Assembly (NCBI RefSeq): GCF_014805625.2
Contig: NW_023998431.1
Location: 1,580,853 to 1,644,852 of the forward strand
Direction: 5' to 3'
Length of the DNA: 64,000 nucleotides
DNA from: Glossina fuscipes
Taxonomy: Eukaryota > Arthropoda > Insecta > Diptera > Glossinidae
Shown: one piece after another, positions 60,565-64,000 of the stretch
Layout of the letters: every line of letters starts with the position of its first letter
Position numbering within the stretch: position 1 is the first letter of the stretch
Notes under the pieces: model-generated
The model's input: the letters and a program-made list of their open reading frames with translations, nothing else
Database searches by the model: none
What the model was told of the DNA's origin: nothing
Translations under genes and position numbers: made by a program

Positions 60565-61435
60565 ATATCCGTATAAATGAAAAAACTTATTAGGACCTAG
60601 GCTAGCTTTAAGTTGTTATTTATAAAGATTACAACGTTAAAAGTTGCAAATCAAAGTTAAGTGAAACTTTTCTTCGCTAATCACTTTTCCATCAAAAAGG
60701 CAAAAGACAATTGAAAAAAAATGACTCGAACACAGTCTCGACTTCGTTAAGTAATGTTCTATCAAAACCGTGCTATAAAAATTGCAAATTTTGCACAGTA
60801 TTGCAGTGCAACCATGGTTTAGAAATACCCTGTTATACAGGGGGACGCCTGTATGTATGTAACACTTTTACAAAGTTAAATTATGTATTCATTTGTTTGA
60901 TGTTCTGTCGAGTTGCTTTCCCAAAAGCACCGTAATCTTGTTTTTGTCTAACAGTTCAAGCTGCAATTGGCTGACATAAATAGCCTAAACAAAGGACTTA
61001 ATAATGTTTCAACTATTTTTCTATCGTACGTCTGATCACAATAAAAATTCTTCACTTGAACTTTTCAATTATCGAACACAATCAGGAGATTTTAATGTCA
61101 ATAACAAAATTTGCAATAAAATCGAAAGCCATAAAGAAAATTACAAACCAGAAAAAAAGGAAACAATTAGTGTTTTTTTTTTTTCTTTTTTTTTTTTTTT
61201 TGCTATAAGTAGAAAGCAAGTAGAGAGTTAAGTTATAACGTCAAAGTGGGTCAACACCGATCTTTAAAAGCACTGCGCTATTCTCCCTTTCTTGCCCAGC
61301 TGCATCGTATGATATAACGGAATACCTTTCGTAACCGTACAGAAGAAAACATCTATGTGGAAGGGAAATTGCAAAAAAAAAAACAGATCAATGTGGCCCA
61401 CTTTTGTGTATAGTAAATTTATTTGTGAAATCACA
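60565..61435. other. Gene-less stretch
   Basis: A T-rich run near 61171-61200; frames at 60711-60935 and 61004-61231 show no known domain. Confidence 0.45.
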
Positions 61436-61439
61436 ATTT

Positions 61440-61885
61440 TGGAGAAATTGCGGTCGTGTGTTGTTAAAATCTAAGCTTTGTTGCCATATAGGGACTTACT
61501 TTTTGCAAGAAAGTTCATATGGGAAAGGTTTCAAAACCCATGATCCCGTTCGATTTATCGTTTACACATTCATTAAATATCGTAACATACACTTTTTCAT
61601 CGATTTTTATAGAGAATTTTTTCAAAATATATAGAGAATCCTACGATCGTTCGTTGAAATGGTCCAAATTCGATCCGTTTTCAATAGCATATCTATGCCC
61701 TTAGGCAAAATTCATTCAAAAATTTCCAATATTGCGGTTTGTAGATTAAACTCATAGAACAGATAGACAGATCGACATGCGCAAATGCAAAAATTTAGTT
61801 CACCTCAAGTAATTTTGAGTGTTCCATATGTTCGTACAGGCTTAACATACACCTGCTACAAGAGGTGGTAAGTCGAAAGAGCAAC
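61440..61885 (+). repeat. Dispersed dipteran repeat, copy C
   Basis: Begins around CTTTGTTGCCATATAGGGAC, runs through a CAAAAATTTCCAATATTGCG block, GGTTTGTAGATTAAACTCAT, GACAGATCGACATGCGC and ends near CTACAAGAGGTGG. The later blocks match copies A and B; the first block also occurs at 62914 (CTTTGTTGCCCTGTAAAGAC). The frames at 61404-61704 lie within it and are incidental. Confidence 0.58.
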
Positions 61886-61889
61886 AAAA

Positions 61890-62830
61890 GCAAAAATGTT
61901 TATGGCTAAGGTTGTCTGCCTAAAAAAAAGTTTTGCATCAAAAATACATTCATGACCGCTTCCGCCGTGTATGCCAATCAAAAATACAAAATTTCATTCG
62001 TTGAATGCGTTGAATTCTCTTTGTAAGAAATATTTTTTTATATCTGATGTATACCCTATAATGTATATAATAATAATAAATGTTTTTTGTTGCTTGCTTT
62101 AATTGGATTTAATTAACTCAATAAATTGATTTTCATCTTTATTTTTTTTATTTTGGAATGCAATGTATTGCACTCATTTTTATTTAACCGTGACCGTGAT
62201 TCACGTCATCAATCATTATCATCTCACCTAAATACTTATAAATCGAATACCGTACACGCAAGTGTTAATCATTATGCATATTTTGACAGTGAGAGTGAAT
62301 GTTTGCTAATTTATTTCATTTCTTTCGTAGCAGCAACTATAGAGTACTAGTTTTTACATAAGTCAACACGTTTAGTCGGTGATCATTAGCGACATATTCA
62401 GTTTCGCCTAATTTGAGTTTTTGTCTAATGCATCCTTTTTCCTATTCCATCATATTATGGATATTAACAAAACTAGCAAAAAGTTACGTACAATTTGATC
62501 GAGATATATATATCAGTAAACGTCAATAAGCCTATTGGACTTGGTAACGGAAAAATCGAATTTCCGTAGTCTATTAACTACTGCTTGAAAACTATTCATT
62601 ACGCTCCACAGCGTCAATATATAAATTCAGTATCGAAATGGTCTTAATAGACTAACTAAGTCATTCGCAATTGTTAAACAAATAAAAACTTTACAGTCGC
62701 ATAGGGCCGATCATTCGATAGCCTATCCAACTTCGACTAATGTTTATCATAATGTACGGCAAAAATTAAAGCTTCTTTCCATATGAAGACATTCTTTTCA
62801 TAGGCGTATGCTCAACATATGCACCGCGAT
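61890..62830. other. Gene-less stretch
   Basis: AT-rich; the 74-codon frame 62126-62350 has no recognisable domain. Confidence 0.45.
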
Positions 62831-62839
62831 AGTCTAAAG

Positions 62840-63370
62840 CAAATTTAATTTTTTTCTTTTTTCAAAAATCCTATTATTCCACATGTATTGTTCACGTAAA
62901 AATCTGCAAGTCACACTTTGTTGCCCTGTAAAGACTTACTCTTCATGATAATCGCTGTATAATAGATCTATGCGAACAATTCATTTCGGTATCAAATTTT
63001 TATTATGGGTCAACTGTCATCATAAATAATAAGCATTACACGTTTTTACCACATAAAGCCTTGTTTGTCGTAGGATCTTTATAAAGGTAGAGGTTCAAAA
63101 AGTGGTCTCGCATCCGGCTTAAATATTCTACGTTAGTTTAGTATACGAACTCACTTTCAACAGTGTTCATCTTTAAGTCAAAACATGTCGGTGTCAAAAT
63201 ACCGCAAAAATGAAGGTTGAACCAAGCGGACATCAGATAAGCGGACAGTCAGGCGAAGACAGAAGGTAAAACCTATCCTGAAAACGATCGCGAATCAATC
63301 GGTATAACAGAAGGTAGGCATATCTTGAATCTCCCTTTGGAGGTTACACATGTATTCGCACGAATTTCAT
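62840..63370 (+). repeat. Dispersed dipteran repeat, copy D (weak)
   Basis: CTTTGTTGCCCTGTAAAGAC near 62918 parallels the start of copy C 1.4 kb upstream, and CAAGCGGACATCAGATAAGC then GGACAGTCAGGCG near 63225-63255 recalls the GGACAGACA-type block of such repeats. The middle is diverged. It may be a relative rather than a member of the same family. Confidence 0.38.
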
Positions 63371-63379
63371 TCATTGTCA

Positions 63380-64000
63380 ATGCAGAGTGGTGATGGGTAG
63401 TTGTAGAAAAATCATAAGGACAGTTTTACCTTTGTTTAAGGCATTAGATGCCCGAGAGTTGCTGTAAAGCGAACTCAGTTTTCTTATTCCACATCGATAA
63501 GATATTTCTTGAACATTCGCATTCGGACGCTTAGTCAACTCGATTCGTATATAAAAAAAAATATTTATTTTTTTTTAATTATTTAAAATTTGCTGGTGGC
63601 TGTGAATAATTTTTTGTTATTTTTAATTTTTTTTTTTTTTTTTTTTTTTTTTTCTATTTGCCTGTGTCTTGCCATTTATGATTGTTTGTTCACACTCAAT
63701 TATAAAAATATTCATCTCGACATATTTTGCTCCAAATGTAACCATAAATATGCACATATTTTTATTGCACAGTCATATTTGAATGCAATGAAACGTGGAA
63801 AACATGTGGACATTCATACATATATATATATATAGATTCTGAAATAGCATATGTAAAAAAAGGACACAAACGCCTATGGCCACGGCTAGGTAGTTTCGTA
63901 TATGAAGCATACTCATCGTATCCTGAACATCTACATATAGAAAACAAAAGGAAAAAAAAAATGAACAAAAGTTCATTTAACCATGCATATATACGAATGT
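63380..64000. other. Gene-less end of window
   Basis: A 27-base T run at 63627-63653 and a (TA) run near 63821-63834. The overlapping frames here are low complexity. Confidence 0.5.

Noticed and set aside
1..64000. CRISPR array, operons, phage or integrative element
   Set aside because: No regularly spaced repeats and no bacterial-type gene clusters; splice signals, SINEs and LINEs show the DNA is eukaryotic.

Overview
The window looks like AT-rich nuclear DNA of a higher fly. I favour an acalyptrate such as a tephritid, with modest confidence. The reasons are long gene-poor stretches full of (TA)n, TATG-type, A-rich and T-rich simple sequence; fossils of Jockey-like and I-like non-LTR retrotransposons, mariner, Tc1-like and piggyBac elements; and small interspersed repeats of a style common in dipteran genomes. 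There are no bacterial operons, no CRISPR array and no rRNA. Most open frames are chance frames or shadows of simple repeats.

Layout. 0-4.3 kb: non-coding. 4.45 kb: a possible signal-peptide start cut short by the tail of a Jockey-like element (about 4.5-4.8 kb). 5-13 kb: non-coding, with a probable mariner fossil at 10.5-11.1 kb. 13403-13681: the only convincing host coding sequence, a 93-codon exon on the plus strand that starts with an ATG behind an in-frame stop and ends at a strong GTAAGT donor. No further exon was recognised, so the downstream DNA may be a very large intron. 17.6-19.4 kb: tRNA-like SINEs, one pair inverted and one pair in tandem. 21.7-24.6 kb and 35.6-38.7 kb: two minus-strand copies of one Jockey-like retrotransposon, each with a different part missing. 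26.6 kb: a scrap of I-like reverse transcriptase. 28.1-28.7 kb: an unrecognised broken reading frame. 29.8-30.5 kb: a dispersed repeat. 31.5-34.8 kb: a nearly whole but dead I-like retrotransposon on the plus strand. 39-53 kb: non-coding, with a very simple-sequence-rich block at 45.5-48.1 kb and a Tc1-like scrap at 49.4 kb. 53.1-54.0 kb: a dead mariner. 54.75-56.15 kb: a dead piggyBac. 56-64 kb: non-coding, with one more SINE and dispersed repeats.

I found no multi-gene system that works together. Nearly every recognisable protein is a decayed transposon protein. The points of most interest are the isolated host exon, the SINE families (one carrying an AAT-type tail and an inverted pair), the paired Jockey copies, the orphan frame at 28 kb and the interrupted signal-peptide start at 4.45 kb. 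All family assignments come from reading motifs by eye, with no database search.
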